Source: Candidatus Eisenbergiella stercoravium (lineage in GTDB: Bacteria > Bacillota > Clostridia > Lachnospirales > Lachnospiraceae). Taken from it: DNA of 64,000 nt. The stretch lies in NCBI GenBank assembly GCA_019113175.1, contig DXHY01000011.1, positions 62,001-126,000 of the forward strand, written 5' to 3'. The notes under the pieces were generated by a model. It saw only the letters and a list, made by a program, of their open reading frames with translations, was not told the DNA's origin and ran no database searches. Positions 52,872 to 60,642 of this stretch are shown piece by piece. Position numbers and translations under genes: made by a program. Every line of letters begins with the position of its first letter. The stretch's first letter is position 1.

Positions 52872-54542
52872 ATGAAAAGGAAAAAAATTTTTTCTGGTGT
52901 GCTTGCATTGGTAATGACGGTGTCATTATTTGCCGGTTGCGGTAATACGTCCGAATCGGGCGGAGAGAGCAGCCCGGCAGCGAATGCAGGTGGAAATGAG
53001 AGCACGGCCGCCGCTGCGGGAGAAGAAAGTGAACAGGCCTCTTCCAGCGGGTATCAGACTACATATGGTTCGAAGCAGTTTGACGGCGTGACAATCCAGG
53101 TAGAACTGTTTGACCGGGAAAATGCGCCGGAAGGATCAACCATAACGGACAACAGATGGACAAAATATATCCAGGACGAGATGGGGAAGGTTGGCATTAA
53201 TGTTGAATTTGTGGCCGTTCCCAGAGGAGATGAGGTGGACAAGCTGACCAGTATGATGGCAGGAGGAATAGCTCCTGATATCGTATTGACATATACCTAT
53301 TCCATTGCAAAAGATTATTATGATCAGGGTGGTGTCTGGAATCTGTCAGAGTTTGTAGATGGAGAAGGGCAGGCTGAGAATCTGAAAGCATATCTTGGTG
53401 AAGATGTCCTTGATATGGGAAGAACAAACGGAGAGGAGCTGTACGGTATTGTCGCCAAACGTGCAACAACCGCACGCAGTAACTTCTTTGTGAGGAAGGA
53501 CTGGATGGATGAGCTTGGTATCAGCGTGCCGACAACTGTCGATGAAGTGTATGATATGGTTGATCAGATGGTACACAACAATCCGGATGGAAGAACGGAT
53601 GTGATCGGATCCACCATATGGGATGATGGATACTTTATGGCGGCATTTTCCAAGCTTGCATCAGATCCCGTACAATCGCTGATTTCCTGTAAGCTTACGA
53701 GGGATTATGTGGACGAAGGAATGAAGGACTTCTATCGCTTCAGAAACAAGATGTATAACAATGGTCTGCTTCATCCCGAATATTATGCTCTTCCGACGGA
53801 TGACTACATCGGCTATATTGTAAATGGCAGCATGGCAACCTTTGAGGATCATGTAGGCGCCAACATCGACTCCAGAGACGGATACGCACTGCAGACGTTG
53901 AGAGAGAATGATCCTGAAGCTGATATTGTGGCAATCCCGCCTCTTGAGAATATCTGGGATGGAAAGCAGTATTCTACGACTTATTCCCAGGGCGGTCTGA
54001 TCGCATTCTGCCCGAAGACTGCAGATGCGGAAACGGTGGAAGCCTGTGTGACCTACCTTGACTGGCTGTGTACAGAAGCCGGAGGCTTTACCATTACACA
54101 GGGATTTGAAGGAGAGCATTTCGAATATGATGAAGACGGAGTTCCCTCTGTCATTGATGCTGATTATAACACTGCGGATAAGGACTGGATCAGCGGCGAT
54201 CTGTTCATTACCGGAAACGGCGGATACTTTGAAACTGTAGATGATTATAACAAGGCAACCTCTAAAAAGTATCCTGGATATGAAGATTATTTCATCACGG
54301 ATCAGGAATATGCCCTGATGGGAGATCATATTGAGGATATTGATGATTCGCTCTATACATCTCCTTCCCAGGCAGAGCTGGCAGCGGACATCAACCTTGT
54401 CAGAGATGAATGGCTCGTTAAGGTCATTACCTGTCCGGAAAGTGAATTTGATGCTAACTGGGATTCTTATATGGCAGCGCTGAAGGATGCGGGAGTTGAA
54501 ACCGTGCATGAGGAGCGTACCGCTTATTTTGAAGCTCAGTAA
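52872..54542 (+). CDS. Oligosaccharide-binding lipoprotein, LplA/YtcQ type
   Basis: A 556-aa extracellular solute-binding protein. Lipoprotein signal with lipobox FAGC (Cys23), an acidic/Ser linker (about 26-65) and a large binding domain with FDRENAPEGSTITDNRW near its start. At 556 aa it belongs to the large LplA class, typical for importers of long oligosaccharides. The start at 52872 follows AAAGGGG; the frame is open back into the permease gene but without a ribosome site. Confidence 0.92.
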   Translation: MKRKKIFSGVLALVMTVSLFAGCGNTSESGGESSPAANAGGNESTAAAAGEESEQASSSGYQTTYGSKQFDGVTIQVELFDRENAPEGSTITDNRWTKYIQDEMGKVGINVEFVAVPRGDEVDKLTSMMAGGIAPDIVLTYTYSIAKDYYDQGGVWNLSEFVDGEGQAENLKAYLGEDVLDMGRTNGEELYGIVAKRATTARSNFFVRKDWMDELGISVPTTVDEVYDMVDQMVHNNPDGRTDVIGSTIWDDGYFMAAFSKLASDPVQSLISCKLTRDYVDEGMKDFYRFRNKMYNNGLLHPEYYALPTDDYIGYIVNGSMATFEDHVGANIDSRDGYALQTLRENDPEADIVAIPPLENIWDGKQYSTTYSQGGLIAFCPKTADAETVEACVTYLDWLCTEAGGFTITQGFEGEHFEYDEDGVPSVIDADYNTADKDWISGDLFITGNGGYFETVDDYNKATSKKYPGYEDYFITDQEYALMGDHIEDIDDSLYTSPSQAELAADINLVRDEWLVKVITCPESEFDANWDSYMAALKDAGVETVHEERTAYFEAQ

Positions 54543-54582
54543 AATATGATAACTGAAGAAGGAAAATGATGTGGATGACAGT

Positions 54583-54607
54583 GCACCCGGTTTGTTTCCG
54601 GGTGCAT
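54583..54607 (+). terminator. Attenuating hairpin after the binding-protein gene
   Basis: A perfect 9-bp stem (TGCACCCGG with CCGGGTGCA) with loop TTTGTTT and only a weak T-run (TTGTCT). As at 11927, a hairpin directly after the binding-protein gene would reduce expression of the genes behind it. Confidence 0.65.
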
Positions 54608-54647
54608 TGTCTGACAAAAGGGTAAAAAGGGAGAGCATAAAAGCATT

Positions 54648-56621
54648 ATGAAAACAGATTATTTTGAAGAGATCCGTAAGGGGAAAAAGAGATCAACAGC
54701 ATATCTGGAGCATGTTATTAGCAACGGACAAACAAACGTTTATCTGAAAGGCGACCTGCAGAATAATTTTGAAACAGTTTACTTTGAGCTGGCGAGACTG
54801 GAGCTGTTTAACAGGGGGATTGAAACAGGGCCAATCCATTTCCCCAATATTCAGAGGTCGCTCCACAGGGTAAATGAAAGACTGGACTGCGGTGATTTTG
54901 TAATACCTGCCTTTCTGACGATTTTATACCGTTATCAGGATTCTGATCTTTTGACAAAGGAGATGCTGCAGGAACTGGAGGATGCTGTTCTGAATTTTAA
55001 ATACTGGATTGATGAGCCTGGGGTGGACGTTCATCTTCCCTGTTACTTTACGGAAAATCACCAGGTATTGTTTCATTCTATCGAATATCTGGCAGGCCAG
55101 CTTTATCCTGACCGGATATTTACCAATAATGGTAAAAACGGGGCATGGCACAGGGAGCATGGGCGGACCTATTTAAAAAGATGGCTTACCTGGAGAAAGC
55201 GGTTTGGCTTTTCGGAGTGGCTTTCAAACGGATATTATGCGGAGGACATGCTGGGACTCATGATTCTGTCGCAGCTTGCGGAAGAGGAGGCAATCCGCGG
55301 CCAGGCAGAGGGACTGATAGAGCTTCTGCTTTTTGATATTGCGGTACATTCTTTTAAGGGAAGCTTCTGCCCGACGAACGGAAGAATGTATAATGGGCCT
55401 ACCATGAACCCGGATTTCTCTTCTGCTAATGCGCTGGCTGCGGAACAGTGGGGAAGAGGCTATGTAGACGGAGGAATGGAACAGGCGATGGCCGCTATCC
55501 TGCTGGCCGTTTATGATTATCAGTGTAATGAAGTGATCTGTGACATCGCCCTGAATCCGCCGAAAGAGTCGGAAAATAAACAGAGAATGAGTCTGAATGT
55601 GGAAGATTCCGAGAGGTACGGAATTGATCCGTCTGATTTTGATAATATTATGCTGTACTGGAGCCTGCATACTTTTTATCATCGGGATGTCATTAAGAAT
55701 TCCAGAAAATTCTGCCCGGAATGGTACAATATAGACGCAGCGGTTACCGCAAATCTGGAAAAATTCCGGATGTGTGACGCAGCAGGGGTGTATACGGATC
55801 CTGATCCGAATGCATCGGCGCTGACACAGGTGGAAATTTATACTTATAAAACAGAAGATTATATGTTAAGCTGTGCGCAGAATTACAGAAAAGGGAGGGG
55901 AAATTTCCAGCAGCATATCTGGCAGGCCTCTCTGGGAGGAAGAGCCATTGTGTTTGCAACCCATCCAGGTTCCGGCGAATATAACGGAAGGCCGAATTAT
56001 TTTGTGGGAAACGGCTGCATGCCAAAGGCAACCGCGTACAAAAATGTTCTGATTTCCATTCATCGTATCCCTGCTGACGATCCGCATGGCCTTTGCACAC
56101 ATGCCTATTTCCCGCAGAGGGAATTCGATGAGGTAGTGATGAAAAACGGCTGGATCATCGGAAGAAAGGATGACGGATATGCAGCGCTGTATTCTCTGAA
56201 AAAGGGCTGGTGGAATGACAAGAATCCGGAATTGTTCCGTTCCATATATAAGACCAACTGGGAAGCGGAGTATGAGAGAGCGCTTCCTTATGATTACTGG
56301 GTTCCGGGACATGCAAATGTCTGGATCTGTGAGCTGGGAAGCCGAAAAGAGTACGGCAGTTTTGAAAAGTTTGTGGAAGCGGTATCGAAAGCGAAGGTAG
56401 AGGGAGATACCTTCAGTATCCGTTATCAGTCTCCATCTCTGGGACTGGTTACATCCGGATGGGACGAACCCTTTGTTGTCGATGGACAGGAGATTCAGGT
56501 GGATCATTATAAGAGATATGATAATCCTTATTGCCAGGCTGAATTTGATACCGATCAGTACGTAATTTCCTATCATGGGAAAACAATGACAGTGGATTTC
56601 AAGGACAAGGAGATCATTTAA
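54648..56621 (+). CDS. Unidentified 657-aa protein, possible lyase or hydrolase
   Basis: I do not recognise the family. The first 350 residues look helical with Trp and His-rich segments (CYFTENHQVLFHSIEYLAGQ, residues 132-151; WHREHGRTYLKRW), and the last 250 look like beta-sheet (FQQHIWQASLGGRAIVFATH). A helical toroid followed by a beta-sandwich is the layout of heparinase- or alginate-lyase-like polysaccharide lyases. No signal peptide. It lies between the importer and GH105, so a role in breaking the imported oligosaccharide is likely. Strong ribosome site GGGAGAG. Confidence 0.6.
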   Translation: MKTDYFEEIRKGKKRSTAYLEHVISNGQTNVYLKGDLQNNFETVYFELARLELFNRGIETGPIHFPNIQRSLHRVNERLDCGDFVIPAFLTILYRYQDSDLLTKEMLQELEDAVLNFKYWIDEPGVDVHLPCYFTENHQVLFHSIEYLAGQLYPDRIFTNNGKNGAWHREHGRTYLKRWLTWRKRFGFSEWLSNGYYAEDMLGLMILSQLAEEEAIRGQAEGLIELLLFDIAVHSFKGSFCPTNGRMYNGPTMNPDFSSANALAAEQWGRGYVDGGMEQAMAAILLAVYDYQCNEVICDIALNPPKESENKQRMSLNVEDSERYGIDPSDFDNIMLYWSLHTFYHRDVIKNSRKFCPEWYNIDAAVTANLEKFRMCDAAGVYTDPDPNASALTQVEIYTYKTEDYMLSCAQNYRKGRGNFQQHIWQASLGGRAIVFATHPGSGEYNGRPNYFVGNGCMPKATAYKNVLISIHRIPADDPHGLCTHAYFPQREFDEVVMKNGWIIGRKDDGYAALYSLKKGWWNDKNPELFRSIYKTNWEAEYERALPYDYWVPGHANVWICELGSRKEYGSFEKFVEAVSKAKVEGDTFSIRYQSPSLGLVTSGWDEPFVVDGQEIQVDHYKRYDNPYCQAEFDTDQYVISYHGKTMTVDFKDKEII

Positions 56622-56623
56622 TT

Positions 56624-58792
56624 ATGAGGAAGCTTCCTTATTTTGATCCAGAATGGAGCATGGCGGAGGATAACGGGTCGTTCGGATCCAGGCTTTTGAC
56701 GATAGCTTCCCGTTATGTGGGGGCAAATCCCCCCACAACCTTCCGAATTCGAGCGGTCAGTATGGACCAGCCGGTTCAGGGAGCTGATGGAAGCTGGCAG
56801 ATCAATCTGGGCACCAGACTCGGAGGCGGAACGGATGGATATTCTATCGTCGGCGGCAGTATGATGGGCGGCGTGAGAAAAACTGTGACCCTGGGAATTT
56901 CCTGTTTTGCTCCGGTAGAGATGTATCTTAATGACAGATTGATATTCCGTTCGACATTTACGGATGAAATCAATAGTAATCTGTGGCATTGGATGGATGT
57001 GGAGCTTAAGCAGGGAAGAAATACGATTACTCTGATATGCAGGAGAACGACAGCCGGTTTCGGCTGTCAGATCTCCCTGCCGCAGACAACGGTTCTTCCG
57101 CCAATCAGGGGAAGAGAGGGGCAGGCGGGCTGGATATGGTCGGATCTGCTGGAGACAAAGCCTGTATGGAAAAACGGGGAGGAGGGCCTGAGCTGGGATT
57201 CAGATGAGGCGGACAGAATACACTGGAATCCGGATACGAGGGAAGAGGAACCCGGTCCGGCCTCTCCGCAGCAGAGAATTTTTCCGGAAGAGAAGGGATA
57301 CTGCCTTGCCTGGTGCAGACTGCGGGCCGGTGAGAGAAAGGAGGAAGAGCCTTCTCTGGTTATAGAAAGTTTTGGACATAACCGGATACTCCTGGGTGAT
57401 GAGATTGACTTTATATGTGAAGACGGAACATTCAGAGTGCCGATTCCGGCAGGCTGCAGAGCGGATTTGAGGGTGATCAGCAGATGCTCCGGGGAAACCT
57501 GTGGAGCTGTTGTCCGCGCGGAAGGATGTGAGCTGCTTCCTCCGGGAAGAATGAATGGAACGGGGGAAATATGGGTCTATTCCGGGCCGTTTGTGTCGGA
57601 GGAGGAAGCAGAACGGGAAGAATTCCTGAATCTGCTGGCGATGCCGGGAGGAAAAAGATGGCGCCTTGATGGAAAGCGCTTGTGTCTGCGTACTTTTTTT
57701 GAGGGCTCTTATGGGGATAAATATTGGGTCAGCCAGGGGGGAAGTGCTTTTGGACGATGGGATTATCCACTGGGAGTAACTCTTTTCGGTCTGCTCAGGA
57801 CCGCTGTGAGCCTGGGAAAAGAAGAAATCAGAGCATATGCGGAGAATCATATTAAAACATGTGTATCTCTCTATGAATCGGCGGCTGCTGATAAAGCGCT
57901 GAATGGCTGTTCCGCATATGATCAGAATCTGATACGCATGGACTGCCTGGATGACTGCGGCTCTATGGGGCTTGCCATGCTGGAATGCCATAAGCTGGCT
58001 CCGGATGACAGATATCTGGAAATCGCCGGGAAAATTCGGGAATTTATAGTACACAGACTTTCCAGACTGGAGGATGGGACCTTTTTCCGGCCCGCGCCTG
58101 GCGATCATGGGACAGCAACCATATGGGCGGATGATTTATATATGAGTACGCCGTTTTTAAGATGTTACTATGACATAACCGGAGATAAAGAAGCGCTTGA
58201 GCTGGGGGCAGAACAATTCCTGAAATTTGCTTCCTATCTGTTTCTGCCGGAGTCAGGCGTATTTTCCCATGTATATGACCTGGACAGAGGATGTGCAACA
58301 GGAATTCCATGGGGCAGGGGAAACGGATGGGTATTATTCTCTCTGGCATACTTTCTGGACGGGCTGAAAGATAAGCCGGAGAATTATGAGGAACTTTTGA
58401 AGCTGTTTTTTACCCTCAGCTCTTCCTATAGAAAACTGCAGGGAGAAAAAGGACTGTGGCACCAGGTGCTTACAGATCCGCTGTCCTATGAAGAAGCATC
58501 CTGTACTGCCATGTTTACCTATGCATTCTGTAAAGGCATTAAAAACGGATGGTATGGAGATGAAGCGCCATTGTACAGAGATGCGGCGGAAAAAGGCTTC
58601 CGGGGGCTGGAAAAATACTGCATTGACAGAAACGGTTCCGTACATGGTGTATGTAAAGGATCAGGCTTCTCGTTTACAAAGGAGTATTATCGTGATAATC
58701 TATTCTGGGTGACAAATGATAATCATGGTACGGGAATTGTTCTGCTCGCAGGAACTGAATTGTTATCATTGAAGGAATGGGAATTAAAATGA
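56624..58792 (+). CDS. GH105 family protein with long N-terminal domain
   Basis: A 722-aa protein. The C-terminal (alpha/alpha)6 barrel (about 370-722) has the GH88/GH105 hallmarks: WADDLYMSTPFL with Asp503/Asp504, IPWGRGNGWVLFSLAYF, and WHQVLTDPLSYEEASCTAMF. GH105 enzymes remove unsaturated galacturonic acid from the ends of lyase products of rhamnogalacturonan. Typical members are 350-400 aa; the extra 350 residues at the N-terminus look like beta-sandwich (NDRLIFRSTFTDE, NTITLICRRTT) and may bind carbohydrate. It starts two bases after the previous stop. The product fits a lyase acting upstream. Confidence 0.85.
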   Translation: MRKLPYFDPEWSMAEDNGSFGSRLLTIASRYVGANPPTTFRIRAVSMDQPVQGADGSWQINLGTRLGGGTDGYSIVGGSMMGGVRKTVTLGISCFAPVEMYLNDRLIFRSTFTDEINSNLWHWMDVELKQGRNTITLICRRTTAGFGCQISLPQTTVLPPIRGREGQAGWIWSDLLETKPVWKNGEEGLSWDSDEADRIHWNPDTREEEPGPASPQQRIFPEEKGYCLAWCRLRAGERKEEEPSLVIESFGHNRILLGDEIDFICEDGTFRVPIPAGCRADLRVISRCSGETCGAVVRAEGCELLPPGRMNGTGEIWVYSGPFVSEEEAEREEFLNLLAMPGGKRWRLDGKRLCLRTFFEGSYGDKYWVSQGGSAFGRWDYPLGVTLFGLLRTAVSLGKEEIRAYAENHIKTCVSLYESAAADKALNGCSAYDQNLIRMDCLDDCGSMGLAMLECHKLAPDDRYLEIAGKIREFIVHRLSRLEDGTFFRPAPGDHGTATIWADDLYMSTPFLRCYYDITGDKEALELGAEQFLKFASYLFLPESGVFSHVYDLDRGCATGIPWGRGNGWVLFSLAYFLDGLKDKPENYEELLKLFFTLSSSYRKLQGEKGLWHQVLTDPLSYEEASCTAMFTYAFCKGIKNGWYGDEAPLYRDAAEKGFRGLEKYCIDRNGSVHGVCKGSGFSFTKEYYRDNLFWVTNDNHGTGIVLLAGTELLSLKEWELK

Positions 58793-59700
58793 TGATGTAT
58801 ACGGACAGCTCCAGAGGACTGAATTTTGCGAAGGATCCGGCGGTTGTCAAATTTCAGGATCGATACTATATGTATTATACAATGAGTCCTGGAAAAGAGA
58901 GGCCGGGAACGGTATGGGGGATCGGAATCGCACAAAGCAGAGATCTGGAAAACTGGGAAAAAACGGGAGAAATAGACCCTGCGGGAGAACTGGAAGCCCT
59001 GGGAATCTGTGCACCTGGCGCATTGGTTTATGGGGGAAAGGTACATCTGTTTTATCAGACGTACGGGCGTTTTGAAAAGGATGCAATCTGTCATGCATGG
59101 TCGGAGGATGGAATTCATTTTGTCAGAAATAAGACGAATCCGATTTTGAGGGCGGAAGGTGCCTGGAATAATGGAAGGGCCATTGACGCAGATGTCTGCA
59201 TCTTTCATGGGAAACTGTTCCTGTATTTTGCGACCAGGGACCCCGAAGGTAAGATACAGATGCAGGGAGTGAGTAAATGTCCTCTGGATGGAAAATTTGA
59301 ACGAGGCAGCTGGAAACAGTGCTGTGAAGATGCAATTTTGAGGCCGGAGCTTCCCTGGGAACAGGACTGCATTGAGGCGGCAGCCACGTTATGCAGATAT
59401 GATAAGGTATATCTGTTTTATGCCGGAGCATATAATAACAGCCCTCAGCAGATTGGCGTGGCGGTAAGCGGAGACGGTATTCATTTTAAGAGGCTGTATC
59501 AGACACCTCTGCTAAAAAATGGCCTGCCTGGCAGCTGGAATTCATCTGAGTCCGGCCATCCTTATGTGTTTGAGGATGAGGATAACCGTGTATATCTCTT
59601 TTATCAGGGAAATAATGATAATGGGAAATCCTGGTATCTTTCCAGAGTTGAAATTTTATTTGACAATGAAATACCATACGTGAAAGAAGAACAGAACTGA
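58789..59700 (+). CDS. GH43-like five-bladed beta-propeller glycosidase
   Basis: A 303-aa beta-propeller protein related to GH43/GH117-type enzymes. Blade-like repeats with YYMYYTMSP, VHLFYQTYG, LFLYFATRD, VYLFYAGAY and VYLFYQGNN are visible. Candidate catalytic acids are in AKDPAVVKF, AIDADVCIF and DCIEAAATL. Such enzymes cut arabinose, xylose or galactose side chains. The start at 58789 overlaps the GH105 stop as ATGA; an upstream ATG at 58777 lies inside the GH105 gene. Last gene of the pectin-like operon; no signal peptide. Confidence 0.78.
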   Translation: MMMYTDSSRGLNFAKDPAVVKFQDRYYMYYTMSPGKERPGTVWGIGIAQSRDLENWEKTGEIDPAGELEALGICAPGALVYGGKVHLFYQTYGRFEKDAICHAWSEDGIHFVRNKTNPILRAEGAWNNGRAIDADVCIFHGKLFLYFATRDPEGKIQMQGVSKCPLDGKFERGSWKQCCEDAILRPELPWEQDCIEAAATLCRYDKVYLFYAGAYNNSPQQIGVAVSGDGIHFKRLYQTPLLKNGLPGSWNSSESGHPYVFEDEDNRVYLFYQGNNDNGKSWYLSRVEILFDNEIPYVKEEQN

Positions 59701-59712
59701 ACGAACAGATGC

Positions 59713-59738
59713 ATGCCTCTGTCTTCCTTTATACTGAA
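59713..59738 (+). repeat. 26-bp direct repeat, copy A
   Basis: Matches 60564-60589 at 25 of 26 positions (ATGCCTCTGTCTTCC, then TTATACTGAA). Each copy has a short stem (ACAGA/TCTGT) followed by TATACT, a possible -10 box. Copy A has no gene behind it on the plus strand; copy B lies before the ABC exporter gene. The rest of 59739-59859 shows no gene. Confidence 0.65.
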
Positions 59739-59859
59739 GGGAAGATGGGGGCATGTTTCTGGTAAAACGGGCCTGCCGGGATTCGGAAAAGCAGGAAGAA
59801 AAAACGGACGCTCCATGATCTGGTATCGGTACCAATTTTGAATATAATCTCGGGATTTC

Positions 59860-59987
59860 TCATTTTCCGGTAAAGGACTCCCTCTCAATATCTTTCAAAA
59901 TCTGGTTCACGCGTTTGAGCATTTTTCGTCCTGAGACTGCCAGTATAGATAATCGTCCCAGGCTTCGTCAAACCATATCTTTTTCAT
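59860..59987 (-). pseudogene. yoeB: Broken YoeB toxin gene
   Basis: After a strong GGAGG, ATG at 59987 opens MKKIWFDEAWDDYLYWQSQD, the start of YoeB, an mRNA-cutting toxin. In a run of five A the frame shifts by one; in the next frame KRVNQILKDIERESFTGK continues the toxin and then stops. About half the usual 84 aa is missing, including the C-terminal Arg and His/Tyr of the active site. The gene is inactive. It lies 88 bases downstream of the intact relB gene on the same strand. Confidence 0.8.
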
Positions 59988-60027
59988 TTGCACCTCCCTG
60001 TCAGACATTTTACGCTTAATGTTGCGC

Positions 60028-60051
60028 GCGCCGAATTGTGGGATTCGGCGC
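60028..60051. terminator. Hairpin between relB and broken yoeB
   Basis: A perfect 9-bp stem (GCGCCGAAT with ATTCGGCGC). In intact relB-yoeB pairs the genes nearly touch; here an 88-base gap with this hairpin separates them, so it may now end the relB transcript. No T-run. Confidence 0.5.
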
Positions 60052-60075
60052 TGCGATAAACGGCTTCACGGGAAA

Positions 60076-60336
60076 TTACTCTTCATCTTCGATCAGATCA
60101 TGCTCGATTCCTTTTCCATCATTCAAAGCTTTGATACCACGGCGTAAGTGGGACAGGTTATTCTCCGAATAAAAAGGATCTGCTGTCACTTCAAAGGGTA
60201 TTTTCTTTTCTCTTGTAACTGTTTTGGCGAAAATCGTAAACGCAGTAGTCATACTCATTCCCATGTCAGCGCATACTTTTTCCATCTTTTTTTTGAGATC
60301 TTCATCCATACGAAAATTTACCATTGTCTGTGCCAT
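60076..60336 (-). CDS. relB: RelB/DinJ family antitoxin
   Basis: An 86-aa ribbon-helix-helix antitoxin. The N-terminus TMVNFRMDEDLKKKMEKVC and SMTTAFTIFAKTVTREKKIPFE form the DNA-binding dimer domain; the acidic C-terminal half would wrap the toxin. Antitoxins of this type neutralise an RNase toxin and repress their own promoter. Its toxin gene is broken, so it is an orphan here, which may still act as a DNA-binding protein or neutralise another toxin. RBS AAAGGAGAGG. Confidence 0.9.
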   Translation of the reverse strand: MAQTMVNFRMDEDLKKKMEKVCADMGMSMTTAFTIFAKTVTREKKIPFEVTADPFYSENNLSHLRRGIKALNDGKGIEHDLIEDEE

Positions 60337-60440
60337 GTAGCTTCCTCTCCTTTCGACGCCGACAGACGGCCTTCAAGCATGGAAAACGGCGGTAGCCGTT
60401 TCTGGATAAGAATCAGGGTCCATATCGTCTCTACTTTTAT

Positions 60441-60485
60441 TTATATTATCACATTGTAAAGAAAAATACAACAAAACGCTTTACA
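60441..60485 (-). promoter_or_regulatory. relB promoter and operator candidate
   Basis: The inverted repeat TGTAAAG-N17-CTTTACA (60455-60485) lies about 120 bases upstream of relB in an A/T-rich stretch with weak minus-strand promoter boxes (TTGTAT, 17 bp, TAATAT). An autoregulating RelB could bind there. Other bases of 60337-60642 hold only repeat copy B. Confidence 0.4.
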
Positions 60486-60563
60486 TATTTAATCATGGAA
60501 CTCAATATCGTTTTAAATCAGAATTTTCACGACTTTTATTATAACCATTCTCATGACAGACAG

Positions 60564-60589
60564 ATGCCTCTGTCTTCCCTTATACTGAA
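60564..60589 (+). repeat. 26-bp direct repeat, copy B
   Basis: Second copy of the repeat at 59713-59738 (one mismatch). A 7-bp stem AGACAGA/TCTGTCT (60558-60575) precedes TATACT (60581-60586). It probably lies in the promoter region of the ABC exporter gene at 60643. The two copies bracket the relB-yoeB remnant. Confidence 0.65.
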
Positions 60590-60642
60590 AGAGGAAAGTT
60601 GGAACAGGCTTATATGTATTTACGAAAAGGGGGAGATGGAAA

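Noticed and set aside
59604-59888. Small minus-strand frame over the end of the GH43-like gene and the broken yoeB
   Set aside because: It has no ribosome site and its translation does not continue the toxin sequence; it reads partly antisense to the GH43-like gene.
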